From DASVUC01 sp038237225 (GTDB lineage Bacteria; Planctomycetota; Phycisphaerae; Tepidisphaerales; Tepidisphaeraceae): a stretch of 64,000 bases of DNA. Every line of letters begins with the position of its first letter. Positions within the stretch are counted from its first letter, which is position 1. The notes below the pieces were generated by a model, which ran no database searches, was not told where the DNA came from, and was given only the letters and a program-made list of their open reading frames with translations. The stretch is from assembly GCA_038237225.1 (NCBI GenBank), contig JBBRYX010000019.1, positions 1 to 64,000 of the forward strand, in the 5' to 3' direction. Positions 8,693 to 17,656 of this stretch are shown in pieces. Position numbers and translations under genes: made by a program.

Positions 8693-9802
8693 ATGGCGGA
8701 TCTGCAACGGCTGGCATCGCGAATGGTCGGAATTGGATTCGACGGCACGAGCATTCCGACCGAGACCGATAAACTGATCAAGCGAGGCGTGCGCGCGGCG
8801 ATCTTCTTCTCGCGCAACGTGCAGAGCGCGCAGCAGTTTTCGGAGTTGGCGGCGGAAGTGAAAATGCGGTCGCCGGAGCCGCTCTTGACGTGCGTCGATC
8901 AAGAGGGCGGTCGGGTGATGCGGCTGCGGGAGCCGTTTACGATCATCCCCCCGATGCGGGCGGTGGGGCAGGCGAACGATGAGAAGTTGACCTACGAGCT
9001 GGGGAAAATCCTGGCGGTTGAACTGCGGGCGATCAACATCGATCAGGATCTGGCGCCGGTGCTCGATGTGGACACGACGCCAACGAATCCGGTGATCGGC
9101 CCACGATCGCTGGGGCCGGATCCGGTGCTGGTTTCGAGGCTCGGCGTGGCTCTGATTCGCGGCTTACAGGATCACGGCGTGGCCGCGTGCGGCAAGCATT
9201 TTCCGGGGCACGGGGACACGACCCAGGACAGCCATCACTTTTTACCGACGCTGCCGCACGCGATGGATCGGATGGAGCGGGTGGAACTGCCGCCGTTTCA
9301 GGCCGCGATCGCGGCCGGCGTGGCGAGCATCATGACGGCTCACGTGTTGTTCACGCAGATGGATGATCAATATCCCGCGACGCTCAGCGAGACGGTGCTG
9401 AACGGACTGCTGCGCAAGAAGCTTGGATACGATGGCGTTGTGATGTCGGACGACATGCAGATGAAGGCGATCGCGGATCACTATGGATTTGATGAGGCCA
9501 TCGTTCGCGGCGCGGCAGCGGGAGTGGATCTATTCTGGGTTTGTCATAGCGCGGAGCTTCAGAACCGTGCGATTGATTGTCTGATTCGCGCGGTCGAACG
9601 CGGAGATTTGTCGCAGTCGCGACTGATGGAAGCGAACCAACGGCTGGACGCGCTGTTTTCGCGATACGTTCGCCAGCCGCGGGTTGGGATCCTTCCCGAT
9701 TCGCTGGGGACACCGGAGCACAAGTCTATTGTGGAACAATTGTTAAAGCGCGTGGACCGGGCGTTGCTGGCACCGCTTCATGATCCGACCGAGCCGCTAT
9801 GA
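8693..9802 (+). CDS. nagZ: Beta-N-acetylhexosaminidase NagZ (GH3)
   Basis: This 369-aa GH3 single-domain enzyme has no signal peptide, so it is expected to be cytoplasmic. It removes GlcNAc from the non-reducing end of muropeptides. It has VDQEGGRVMRL near residue 65-75, the NagZ signature KHFPGHGDTTQDSHH with the loop His that acts in acid/base catalysis, and MSDDMQMKAI holding the Asp nucleophile (~residue 260). Length is at the upper end for NagZ (typically 330-360). It lies 22 bp after the AmpG-like permease and is probably co-transcribed with it. Confidence 0.92.
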   Translation: MADLQRLASRMVGIGFDGTSIPTETDKLIKRGVRAAIFFSRNVQSAQQFSELAAEVKMRSPEPLLTCVDQEGGRVMRLREPFTIIPPMRAVGQANDEKLTYELGKILAVELRAINIDQDLAPVLDVDTTPTNPVIGPRSLGPDPVLVSRLGVALIRGLQDHGVAACGKHFPGHGDTTQDSHHFLPTLPHAMDRMERVELPPFQAAIAAGVASIMTAHVLFTQMDDQYPATLSETVLNGLLRKKLGYDGVVMSDDMQMKAIADHYGFDEAIVRGAAAGVDLFWVCHSAELQNRAIDCLIRAVERGDLSQSRLMEANQRLDALFSRYVRQPRVGILPDSLGTPEHKSIVEQLLKRVDRALLAPLHDPTEPL

Positions 9803-9900
9803 TAGCAGGCTCTGGCACGTATATTGCTGGATGTTGGGTCTCGTGGAAGCAGCAGATGGTCTGCCGCTCCGACGAAGATCTTCTTTCGAAGGGAATGGCT

Positions 9901-10017
9901 ATGAAGTATCTCATTATCGCGCTGCTCGGCAGCATGATCTGGGTCAATATCGGTTGCGAAGCTCACGGCAAAATGGGCGACAGCGACACGCATGGTGTCG
10001 AAGTGAAGACCAAGTAA
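9901..10017 (+). CDS. Small lipoprotein, 38 aa
   Basis: A very short ORF with a type II signal peptide: MKYLIIALLGSMIWVNIGC, where NIGC acts as the lipobox, followed by a mature peptide of only ~20 residues (EAHGKMGDSDTHGVEVKTK). An AAGGGA sequence lies just upstream. An alternative ATG two codons earlier (9895) is equally open. The gene ends just before a strong hairpin. Tiny lipoproteins of this kind are common and rarely characterised; no function is proposed. Confidence 0.6.
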   Translation: MKYLIIALLGSMIWVNIGCEAHGKMGDSDTHGVEVKTK

Positions 10018-10042
10018 GTTTCTGTCAACTTGATCTCAAAGC

Positions 10043-10070
10043 AGCCTCGCGCGGCATACCGCGCGAGGCT
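10043..10070. terminator. Strong hairpin between convergent genes
   Basis: A perfect 12-bp stem (AGCCTCGCGCGG/CCGCGCGAGGCT) with a 4-base loop lies 26 bp after the lipoprotein stop and 46 bp before the convergent rlmN stop. No U-run follows, so it is either a bidirectional transcript-end stabiliser or a weak terminator. Confidence 0.6.
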
Positions 10071-10116
10071 GTGTTGCGCGCGGGAGTATATCGAACCGAC
10101 ACGTCCGATTTGGGCG

Positions 10117-11178
10117 TCATGCGATTGAAGATTGTGTTTGCGCTGCGCGCAGTTGCCCGCAGGCGGCCCAGACGTCGTCGCCCCGGGTGTCGCGCTTGTG
10201 AGCCACCACGTTGTGGCGGCGGAGGATCGTCAGGAAGTTGTTGATGCGATGGGTGGTGGGGCGGCGATAGAGCGTTCCACTTACGCCCGAACCGATGGAG
10301 TTGTAGGGGATGAGGTTGACGTGGGCGCGGAATCCTTCGAGGAGTTGGGCGAGCAAGTGCGCTTGCTCGTCTGAATCATTGACGCCTTCGAGTGCGCAAT
10401 ACTCGATGGTGACGATTCGCCCGGTGCGGTCCTGGAAGCGCTTCGCGGCGGCCATGATGTCGGCAACGGCATAGCGTCGATTGGCCGGCACCAGCTTGGA
10501 TCGCGTGTCATCGTCTGGTGCGTGGAGCGAGACGGCGAGGTGCACATTCAGATCGGCGGCGGCGAGACGATCAATACCCGGGACGATTCCGACGGTGGAG
10601 AGGGTGACTTGCCGCCACCCGACGCCGCCCATGTCCGGATCGGCGATTCGCTTTATGGCATCGATGACGTTGTCGAGATTGTGCATGGGTTCGCCCATGC
10701 CCATGAAGACGATGGTCTTGAGCTTTCTGCCGAGGGATTCGGAGGCGGCTTTCAAATGAAGGAATTGCTCGACGATCTCTCCGGCTTCCAGGTTGCGCTC
10801 GAGTCCTCCCTTTGTGCTCGCACAAAAATCGCACCCCATCGCGCAGCCGATCTGGGATGACACGCAACCCGCGGCGACATCCCGGCGGTACGCGGGCATC
10901 AACACCGCTTCGGCAGCGCCGCCGGTGGGGAATCCGACGAGAAGCTTGCTGGTCCCGTCGCTGCTGGTTTGGCGGGACAGAACCGTCGAGCGGGTCCCGC
11001 CAAAGTCGCTCGCCAATTCGCGTTTGAGGTGTTGGCTTCCTTCAAGATCAGAAAAGGCGGGACTTCCGTTGGCTTGATAAAAAGCGCGCAGGATCTTTTT
11101 CGCGTGGATCGGCTTATGCCCGCGCCGCGCGAGCTCATCGGCGAGTTGTTCGATATCAAATTCCGCCAGCACCGGCAT
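10117..11178 (-). CDS. rlmN: 23S rRNA (adenine-C2)-methyltransferase RlmN
   Basis: A radical-SAM enzyme of 353 aa that methylates C2 of A2503 in 23S rRNA and of A37 in some tRNAs. The iron-sulfur motif is GCAMGCDFC (CxxxCxxC, ~residues 112-120). Other family landmarks are the MGMGEPMHN SAM-binding segment (~157), LAVSLHAP, and the C-terminal GDDVWAACGQL with the second catalytic cysteine (~338). The length is normal. The start is followed directly by the usual N-terminal FDIEQLADELARRG helix. Confidence 0.96.
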   Translation of the reverse strand: MPVLAEFDIEQLADELARRGHKPIHAKKILRAFYQANGSPAFSDLEGSQHLKRELASDFGGTRSTVLSRQTSSDGTSKLLVGFPTGGAAEAVLMPAYRRDVAAGCVSSQIGCAMGCDFCASTKGGLERNLEAGEIVEQFLHLKAASESLGRKLKTIVFMGMGEPMHNLDNVIDAIKRIADPDMGGVGWRQVTLSTVGIVPGIDRLAAADLNVHLAVSLHAPDDDTRSKLVPANRRYAVADIMAAAKRFQDRTGRIVTIEYCALEGVNDSDEQAHLLAQLLEGFRAHVNLIPYNSIGSGVSGTLYRRPTTHRINNFLTILRRHNVVAHKRDTRGDDVWAACGQLRAAQTQSSIA

Positions 11179-11251
11179 GCCACTATGTTATCGCACTCGC
11201 ATGAATAGAGTCATGTGGATAGGATTTTGAGGGTTGCGAGCAGGAGGCTGA

Positions 11252-12073
11252 ATGCCCGGACGTCTTTCCACGGATCAGGTGAATTTCTTTCAGGATGAAG
11301 GGTATTTGCTGTTCAATCAGCCCGTGTTTCCGCAGGCGAAGTTTGATTCGCTGAAGAATCATTTCGAGAAACGGGTTGTGGAGTTCGTCGAAAAAAGCGG
11401 GCAGTCCCCCGAGCACTTTGACGTGCCGCACTTTGAAGATCCGAAGCTGTTCGAGTGGCTATTCGATGATTCGGTGCTGGATGTGGTGGAGTCCCTGATC
11501 GGGCCGGATATCGCGCTGTGGTCAAGCCATTTCATCGCGAAGCCGCCGGGCGTGGGGAAGCGCGTTCCGTGGCATGAGGATTCGGCGTATTGGGGGCAGG
11601 TGCTGGATCCAATGGAGGTCGTCACGGTCTGGCTGGCGGTTGATCCCTCATCCCCCGCGAACGGGTGCATGAAGGTGATCCCGCGCACGCATCACAACGG
11701 GTATTCGCAGTACGAGCCGGTGAAGGATGCGAGCAAGGAGGTGTTTGGGTCTGAGATCAGGAAGGAGTCGTTCGATGAGAGCAAGGCTGTGAACTGCACG
11801 CTTCAGCCAAACCATTGTTCGATTCACCACGCGGAGACGATCCACGGCTCAGAAGCCAACACCAGCAACATGCGGCGGTGCGGATACACGATGCGCTATG
11901 TGCCGGCGAGCAGCAAGTTCCGCCCGGCAGACTGGTTCGGCGCGTTCCAAATCTATCTCGCGCGCGGGCAGGATAAGGGTGGGAATAAGTATGGCGATCC
12001 GACGAAGGTGAACCAGCGCTGGATCGATGCCGATCGTGAAGCGCGACGGAAGGCGAGGGTTCTGGCCGGATGA
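11252..12073 (+). CDS. Phytanoyl-CoA dioxygenase (PhyH) family protein
   Basis: A 273-aa Fe(II)/2-oxoglutarate-dependent oxygenase. The N-terminal VNFFQDEGYLLFNQPVF is typical of PhyH proteins. The metal-binding triad is visible as H-x-D in PWHEDSAYW (~residue 108) and a distal His in HHAETIHGSE (~190-196), followed by a basic residue in NMRRCGYTMRYVP for 2-oxoglutarate binding. The substrate is unknown: bacterial members hydroxylate many small molecules. No operon partner is evident. Confidence 0.9.
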   Translation: MPGRLSTDQVNFFQDEGYLLFNQPVFPQAKFDSLKNHFEKRVVEFVEKSGQSPEHFDVPHFEDPKLFEWLFDDSVLDVVESLIGPDIALWSSHFIAKPPGVGKRVPWHEDSAYWGQVLDPMEVVTVWLAVDPSSPANGCMKVIPRTHHNGYSQYEPVKDASKEVFGSEIRKESFDESKAVNCTLQPNHCSIHHAETIHGSEANTSNMRRCGYTMRYVPASSKFRPADWFGAFQIYLARGQDKGGNKYGDPTKVNQRWIDADREARRKARVLAG

Positions 12074-12080
12074 TCTTTGC

Positions 12081-12139
12081 GTAGCACGGGCATCTTGCCC
12101 GTGACCGGATCGCTAACACGGGCAAGATGCCCGTGCTAC
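12081..12139. repeat. Dispersed hairpin element, family A (copy 2)
   Basis: GTAGCACGGGCATCTTGCCC..., a short spacer (ACCGGATCGCTAA), then the reverse-complement arm ending GCCCGTGCTAC. Other copies: 5158-5247, 24906-24964 and 43722-43780. Confidence 0.95.
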
Positions 12140-12242
12140 AGGAGCAAAAAAGAAAGCCCGCGGCTGGTGTACCCGCAGGCTGCTTTTCTCCCATCGATCG
12201 GTTCCAGTTATTTCACTGTGCAAGATCACGCGCTGTTCGTGG

Positions 12243-12315
12243 TCATCCTGAGGTACTCCGAAGGATCTGCCCGGTGAGCAATCTAGGCCAGATCCTTCGG
12301 AGTACCTCAGGAGGA
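12243..12315. repeat. Dispersed hairpin element, family B (copy 1)
   Basis: Arms TCATCCTGAGGTACTCCGAA (then GGATCT) at 12243-12268 and the matching reverse complement at 12290-12315, loop ~21 bp. A half copy is at 19321-19350 and a diverged full copy at 43799-43868. It sits directly after the stop of the large helicase gene and may help to end its transcript. Confidence 0.9.
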
Positions 12316-12343
12316 CAATCAGCGCCGAATCACGCACAGCCAT

Positions 12344-15300
12344 TTAGGCGGCGTTCTTGTCCACCTGCTGTTGAGGTTGAATGTTGCCGAGCGATTCACG
12401 GATCTCCGCGCCGGCGATCGACTGAACGGCGGCGGGAGGCAGCGTGTGCTTCTCGCTTTCCATCGCGGCCTGCACCTCTTCGCTGATTTTCTCCAGGCAT
12501 CCGTTCGGATCGCGGAAGAAGTGCGGGGTCCAGACGCGATGCAGCTTCCAGCCCTGCTGCTCGAGAATCGCCTGGCGGAACACTTCCCACTCCACCGCGT
12601 CCTGGTTGGACGAGTAGCGGGTCGTGTCGCACAGGACGCCGATCGTGACATCCTCGGCCCGGTCCGGATGATGCAGCGCGAGATCGACGCAGAAACCATC
12701 GTTGCCCCAGTGCACGGTGCTTCCGATATTGCGCGTGCCGGCGAGTCTCCCGGCAAGTGCCTTCGAGAAGTTCGAAGGCGTCTTGCTCTTGCGGGCATCG
12801 ACGATCGCGCGCTCGGAGCCGCCGGAGCTTTGGATGACGCGATACGCGATCTCGTAATCCTGCTGGAGCTGCTCGCAGTAGTTGAGGTACGCGAAGAGCA
12901 GCCACACGCCGGTCGGCGCGACGCCATCCGGGACCGGCGGCAGCGTCGCGTAGGCATGGCGCGGGATGCTGGTCACGATATGAATCTCGTGACGCGCACG
13001 TGTCACAAGCACGTTCAACCGTCGCCCGCCGCCGGCTGCGCCCAGGGGCCCGAAGTTCCGGCGGAACTTGCCCTTGGCATCGGTGCCGAAGGTGGTGCTG
13101 ATGATCAGATGATCGCGCTCATCACCCTGCACGCTTTCCAGGTTCTTCACGAAGAGGCCTTCGCTGGCGCCGGCGCCGCGCCGCGCGCGGGCGGCCATCA
13201 GCTTCGCCGCGAAATCCGGCTCCTGCTCGGCCAGTTCTTCGAGCTTGTCGATGATCACTTCGCGCTGTTGAAGATTGAAGCACGCGACACCGATCGACGG
13301 CGGATTGTCGCGGCCCAGCAGATTCTTCACGATCTTCACGACCGCTTCCGCTTCAGCCTCATTCGTGCGTTTGTCGTACAATCCATCGACGCGGTAGAGC
13401 GTCAACGGCGCATGGGCCGTCCGATGCCGCGGATGATCCGGGATCGGCTGCAGACGCGAGCGATAAAAGTGCTCGTTGCTGAAACCGATCAAGTCCGCGT
13501 TGCGCGAGCGGTAATGCACGTCGAGGTAGCACTGCTGGATGTCCAGGCCAAGCGCGGCGCCGAGGAGGTCCTCGACTTCCGACTGATGGGCCTCGAACAG
13601 CTCCTGCTCGGTTTCAATTTCCTCATCGTCGCTGACGGCGACGGTGGATTCGAAGAACCGGGTCGGCGGAAGCTGCTGCGGATCGCCGGCGATGACGACG
13701 CGCTTCGCGCGGGTCAGCACGGGCAAGGCATCTTCCAGCCGGCACTGCGACGCTTCGTCGAACACGACGACGTCGAAGATCGGCTCGCGCGGGAACATCT
13801 GCGCGACGGTTTCCGGGCTCGCCATCCAAACCGGGCGCAGTTCGAAAAGCGGATCGCCGCCTTCGACGCTGGCGCCGTGCGCGATGACCTGGCGCAGGCG
13901 CATCGCGCGCTCGCCGCGACCGGTGATGCGCCGGCGAAGATCAGCGCCCAAGCCGTTCAGGCGAGTCGCGCCGCTGGCGAGCAGGCGGTTTTTCTGCCGG
14001 TCGATCCAGTGATGATGGATGACGTCCTTCACCAGCGTTTGCTTCTTGGCGAGAAGCTCGCGATAGCGATCGAACGTGCTCTTAAAGCGCAGGCCATCGA
14101 CGGCTTGCAGCTCAGGATCCTGCCGCAGCCGGCGTGCAATCTCGCCGGAAAGGACCGCGCGACGAATCGCGGAATACCCTTCCGAAGCGTTCGCATTGCC
14201 GGCCAGAAGCGTCGATGCGGATTCCGACAGCGGGCCCGGCAGACGCAGGAGGCCATCACGAACGCGGAGCACGCCTTCCAGCGTGCCAATGCGATCGGCC
14301 AAAGCGGCGATCATCGTGGTGGCGACGCCGTTGTTGCGAATCTCTTCCTTGAACTTCTTAAGCCACTCGGGATCGAAGACGCCGGCGCGGTCCAGATTCT
14401 TCTCGAACTTGATCAAAGCCTGGGCGCGAACGGGGGATTCGCTAAGGGCGCGACTCACACCCGCGGAGGCATTCGGATCACCAAGCGCCCGAAGAATCGC
14501 TTCGGCAACGTTGGAGGAAGCGCCTGCGGCGCGAACGGCATCCAACAGATCGAAAAGCGACTCGTGCGTTTCGATCGTCTTGAGCAGCACGTCATCGGGA
14601 ACAAGATCGGTGGCCGCGACTTCCGTGAGCTGCTCGTGAACCTGGGTCAGGCGGACGCGAGCCTCGAGACCGCGCAGGAACGTGTCCAGCCGCGATGCAT
14701 CAGCGGGGTTCGCGGTCAACCGATACTCCGCAAGAATCTTCGCTGCCGGGACAGCGGCATCATCAATCAGCTCATTGAGAGCCGCGACAACTTCATCATC
14801 CATGGAGACGTTCTCCGGACGAGCTTGAGCTTCGGACTTTTCTTCCGCAAGCGCAGACAGCACCGCGTGATGCTTCTTGAATTCTGTGACAAGCCGCTCA
14901 TCATCAGGCGGATTGTCCATCGTTTCGCCGGTGACGCTGGTCAGGATCGAAGCGAGATCCATTCGCTGCTGGAGCTTGTTGAGGAAATCCTTCAGATCCG
15001 CGGCCGTTTGCGCGCTCAGCGCCATGCCGAAGTGCCGGGCAACAATCTCCGCGCCCCTCTTCTTGTCATTGCCAAACAGGCCGAAGAACTTGCCGCGGGA
15101 TTGCGCGTAGGCGTCGAGGGTTCCGAGGTATTCGATAAGCTGCTTCGAATCGATCGGGTTCTGCTGGAGCCGCGCGAGAAGCGTGGTGTCCAGCGTGTTC
15201 TGATCGATCGCCTTTACCAGCGCGGTTGCGCCGGAAAGTTTCTTCAGCGCGCTGGCCGCGACCTTTCGTCCGGCCTTGATCCACTTGAGAATCGTCTGAT

Positions 15301-17362
15301 CATCCGAGCCTTTGGCAAGCCGGCGCACACGGGCGAAATCGCCAACCATCGCCTGGAAGGTCTTGAGGTAGTGACCGAGGACTTCAAGGTCACGATGAAG
15401 CTGGTTCGCGCTCGCCCGACGCGGGGCAGCGCCCAGCAAAGTGGGATCGAGCCGGCGCGATCGAAGAACGTTGAGCCACTCGCGTGCAGCGCCGATCTTC
15501 TCGCGGACGGCTTGCAGCGCGCCGTCCGGCCGGTTCGACCACGCGGCCGCATCGCTCGGCTTGATCTTCGCCAACACCTGCTTGAGCTGCGTGGCGAGAC
15601 GCTTCCGGCTCTCGGCTTCGGTCGCAAGATCAGAATCGGCATCAAAGCCCGGCGCCAGCGGATCGCGGGTGGTGTCGACGGCCTCGGCATCGCGCACGCA
15701 TTCGTTCATCGCGCTGCGATACGATTCCATGGAGGTCGAAAGGAAGTCCACCAGGGGAACCCCGACGGCGTCTTTCCATTGATTGGCGGAATAGCCGGCA
15801 CTTTCGCCGCGCTCGAGGACTTCCTTAAGGCGCGTGCTGTGTTTCTCAAGCTCGCCGGCGGGCAGATCGCGCAGCGGGCGATCATCCACGCTCAGCGTGC
15901 TCTGGCCCATCTCCGACAGCCACAGACCGACGAGGTGGTGAAAGGATCCCGGGCCCCCGTTGTTCCCGATCAGGATCTGATGATAGCTGAGGAGATCGTC
16001 GTGCAGCGTCTGAAGCTCGGTGTCGATCCGCCCCAGGATTTCCGCGGAACGCGGCTTGGTCGGGGCATCAACCAATCCATCGAGCTGATCGCGCACCGAA
16101 CGATAAAACTCCTTCTGGTCGGTCTTCGGGTCGTGCACCGTGGCGCAGAGATCACCCAAACCCTGGACATTCAGCCGATCGGCGACAACGTCAAGCGCGG
16201 TCCGCTTGTCGCTGACAAAGAGCACGCGCTGACCGCGGGCGAGGTGATCGGAAATGATGTTCGTGATCGTCTGGCTCTTGCCGGTGCCCGGAGGGCCGTG
16301 AACGACGAGGCCGCGAGAAAGCTGGGCAAGTCGAACCGCTCGCGCCTGGCACGGATCCGCTTCGGTAATCATGCGTTCTTCGCCGAAAACACGCTTGACG
16401 ACATGATCGACGGCATTAGCAATCTTCGCCTTCTCCGCGTTGGCGGCAAGCGATTCCAGAGTCACACCCAGGCGGATGAAGCTCGAGATCGGACCATCCG
16501 CCGCACCTTTGGCGATCATCTCTCGCGTGTCGCGGAGAAGGCCTTCATTCGCGGTCGGGAACAGACCCAGCACCGCGGCGGCGGAGATGATCGGCAGGCC
16601 GTCATCTTTCGTTGGTGTCGCAACCATCGTGATATCAGACGGCATCGCGCAATCGAGTTCCGTCGGCACTGAGCATTCCACAAGCTGCGCGACAATGCGC
16701 GTCAGCTCGCAAAGCTGGCCCCATGGGTCAACACCTTTGAGCTCTTCAAGATCGGGCAGCGTGCGACCGCTCTGCTGCTCGAGCCACGCAAGAAGCGCGA
16801 TGTTCGGAATGATCAGGTTGGCGTTGGCCTCACCGCGACGATTGAGGTCGACCGCCTGCTTCGAGCCGGTCTTCACCGTCATGGTCGTCGGAATGAACGC
16901 GATCGGAGCGAGCACCCGGCGGCTACCGGCGCCGACGCGACCACCAAAAATCCCCGGCGGCAGGCTGATGATCGGGAAACCAATGTTCAGCGCATGAACC
17001 CCGGTGTCCTGCTCATACGTGCGCGCATCTTCCGCGATCAACCGAAGCTTGTTACGCACCATGTACTGCTCGCTCCACGAATGCTGGAGGGCTTTCTCTT
17101 CAGCCTTCTGCGCCTTGCTTCCTTCGGCCGCGTGCGGCGCCCGGCTGGGGAGCGGAACCCGCGCCGTCAGCTTCGCTTCACCCGCATTCAGCACCGTGAT
17201 CAGGATTTGTCCGGCCGTCAGATCCTTCAGCTTCTCGAGTTGAATCAGATCCAGTCGCTGCCGGCTCGCATGCGGCCGGCAGTTCATCGACGGGCCGTCC
17301 ATCATGGAGACGAACAACCGGTCAAGCATCTTCGACAAGATGGGATTATTGGGTTCGATCAT
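12344..17362 (-). CDS. DUF4011/SF1 helicase/Vsr-like nuclease protein (Hhe-like defence protein)
   Basis: A single 1672-aa protein. The N-terminal ~280 residues resemble the DUF4011 region. A superfamily-1 helicase core follows, with Walker A GPPGTGKSQTITNI (~residue 360), a long helical insertion, Walker B FDEASQ with AGDPQQLPPT (~1215-1245), and late motifs SVQGDERD and NVLVTRARHE. The C-terminus carries a PD-(D/E)XK/Vsr-type nuclease segment (VHWGNDGFCVDLAL...IGVLCDTTRY...DAVEWEVFRQAILEQQGWKLHRVW). This order matches the one-gene antiviral system known as Hhe (DUF4011-helicase-Vsr-DUF3320), although I do not see a clear DUF3320 at the end. The ATG at 17362 is preceded by AGAGGA at ~6 bp; the longer frame to 17482 looks non-coding. 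Antiphage function is an inference. Confidence 0.85.
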   Translation of the reverse strand: MIEPNNPILSKMLDRLFVSMMDGPSMNCRPHASRQRLDLIQLEKLKDLTAGQILITVLNAGEAKLTARVPLPSRAPHAAEGSKAQKAEEKALQHSWSEQYMVRNKLRLIAEDARTYEQDTGVHALNIGFPIISLPPGIFGGRVGAGSRRVLAPIAFIPTTMTVKTGSKQAVDLNRRGEANANLIIPNIALLAWLEQQSGRTLPDLEELKGVDPWGQLCELTRIVAQLVECSVPTELDCAMPSDITMVATPTKDDGLPIISAAAVLGLFPTANEGLLRDTREMIAKGAADGPISSFIRLGVTLESLAANAEKAKIANAVDHVVKRVFGEERMITEADPCQARAVRLAQLSRGLVVHGPPGTGKSQTITNIISDHLARGQRVLFVSDKRTALDVVADRLNVQGLGDLCATVHDPKTDQKEFYRSVRDQLDGLVDAPTKPRSAEILGRIDTELQTLHDDLLSYHQILIGNNGGPGSFHHLVGLWLSEMGQSTLSVDDRPLRDLPAGELEKHSTRLKEVLERGESAGYSANQWKDAVGVPLVDFLSTSMESYRSAMNECVRDAEAVDTTRDPLAPGFDADSDLATEAESRKRLATQLKQVLAKIKPSDAAAWSNRPDGALQAVREKIGAAREWLNVLRSRRLDPTLLGAAPRRASANQLHRDLEVLGHYLKTFQAMVGDFARVRRLAKGSDDQTILKWIKAGRKVAASALKKLSGATALVKAIDQNTLDTTLLARLQQNPIDSKQLIEYLGTLDAYAQSRGKFFGLFGNDKKRGAEIVARHFGMALSAQTAADLKDFLNKLQQRMDLASILTSVTGETMDNPPDDERLVTEFKKHHAVLSALAEEKSEAQARPENVSMDDEVVAALNELIDDAAVPAAKILAEYRLTANPADASRLDTFLRGLEARVRLTQVHEQLTEVAATDLVPDDVLLKTIETHESLFDLLDAVRAAGASSNVAEAILRALGDPNASAGVSRALSESPVRAQALIKFEKNLDRAGVFDPEWLKKFKEEIRNNGVATTMIAALADRIGTLEGVLRVRDGLLRLPGPLSESASTLLAGNANASEGYSAIRRAVLSGEIARRLRQDPELQAVDGLRFKSTFDRYRELLAKKQTLVKDVIHHHWIDRQKNRLLASGATRLNGLGADLRRRITGRGERAMRLRQVIAHGASVEGGDPLFELRPVWMASPETVAQMFPREPIFDVVVFDEASQCRLEDALPVLTRAKRVVIAGDPQQLPPTRFFESTVAVSDDEEIETEQELFEAHQSEVEDLLGAALGLDIQQCYLDVHYRSRNADLIGFSNEHFYRSRLQPIPDHPRHRTAHAPLTLYRVDGLYDKRTNEAEAEAVVKIVKNLLGRDNPPSIGVACFNLQQREVIIDKLEELAEQEPDFAAKLMAARARRGAGASEGLFVKNLESVQGDERDHLIISTTFGTDAKGKFRRNFGPLGAAGGGRRLNVLVTRARHEIHIVTSIPRHAYATLPPVPDGVAPTGVWLLFAYLNYCEQLQQDYEIAYRVIQSSGGSERAIVDARKSKTPSNFSKALAGRLAGTRNIGSTVHWGNDGFCVDLALHHPDRAEDVTIGVLCDTTRYSSNQDAVEWEVFRQAILEQQGWKLHRVWTPHFFRDPNGCLEKISEEVQAAMESEKHTLPPAAVQSIAGAEIRESLGNIQPQQQVDKNAA

Positions 17363-17656
17363 GGTCCTCTTGCTCCTATTGCCGCTTATCCCGCGGCAGC
17401 CGCTGGAAACTTCAAACAAGCGCACGCAAACAGCGCACGCCGCGCAGGCCGCACAAACGCTATGGGCTTCATCGTCCCCCAACCTTGCCCACTTAACCTC
17501 AGACGCGCAGGAAACGAGGGTTATCAGTCTGAATCAGCTTCCCTCAAATGATTATGGGCCGACTGCTCAAAGCGGACGTGCATCCTGGTGAAGCGAATCC
17601 ATGACTCAGGGCGTCAGTGTCGTTACGATGTGCGGCCTGAGTCTCAAGGACGCGTA

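Noticed and set aside
12371..16672. A 1433-codon open frame on the plus strand
   Set aside because: It lies wholly opposite the helicase-nuclease gene, is Arg/His/Asp-rich without domain logic, and results from the third-position G/C bias of the real gene.
17363..17482. 40-codon N-terminal extension of the helicase-nuclease protein
   Set aside because: The Ala/Cys-rich extension (AACAACAVCVRLFE) looks non-coding, while the ATG at 17362 has a good AGAGGA site.
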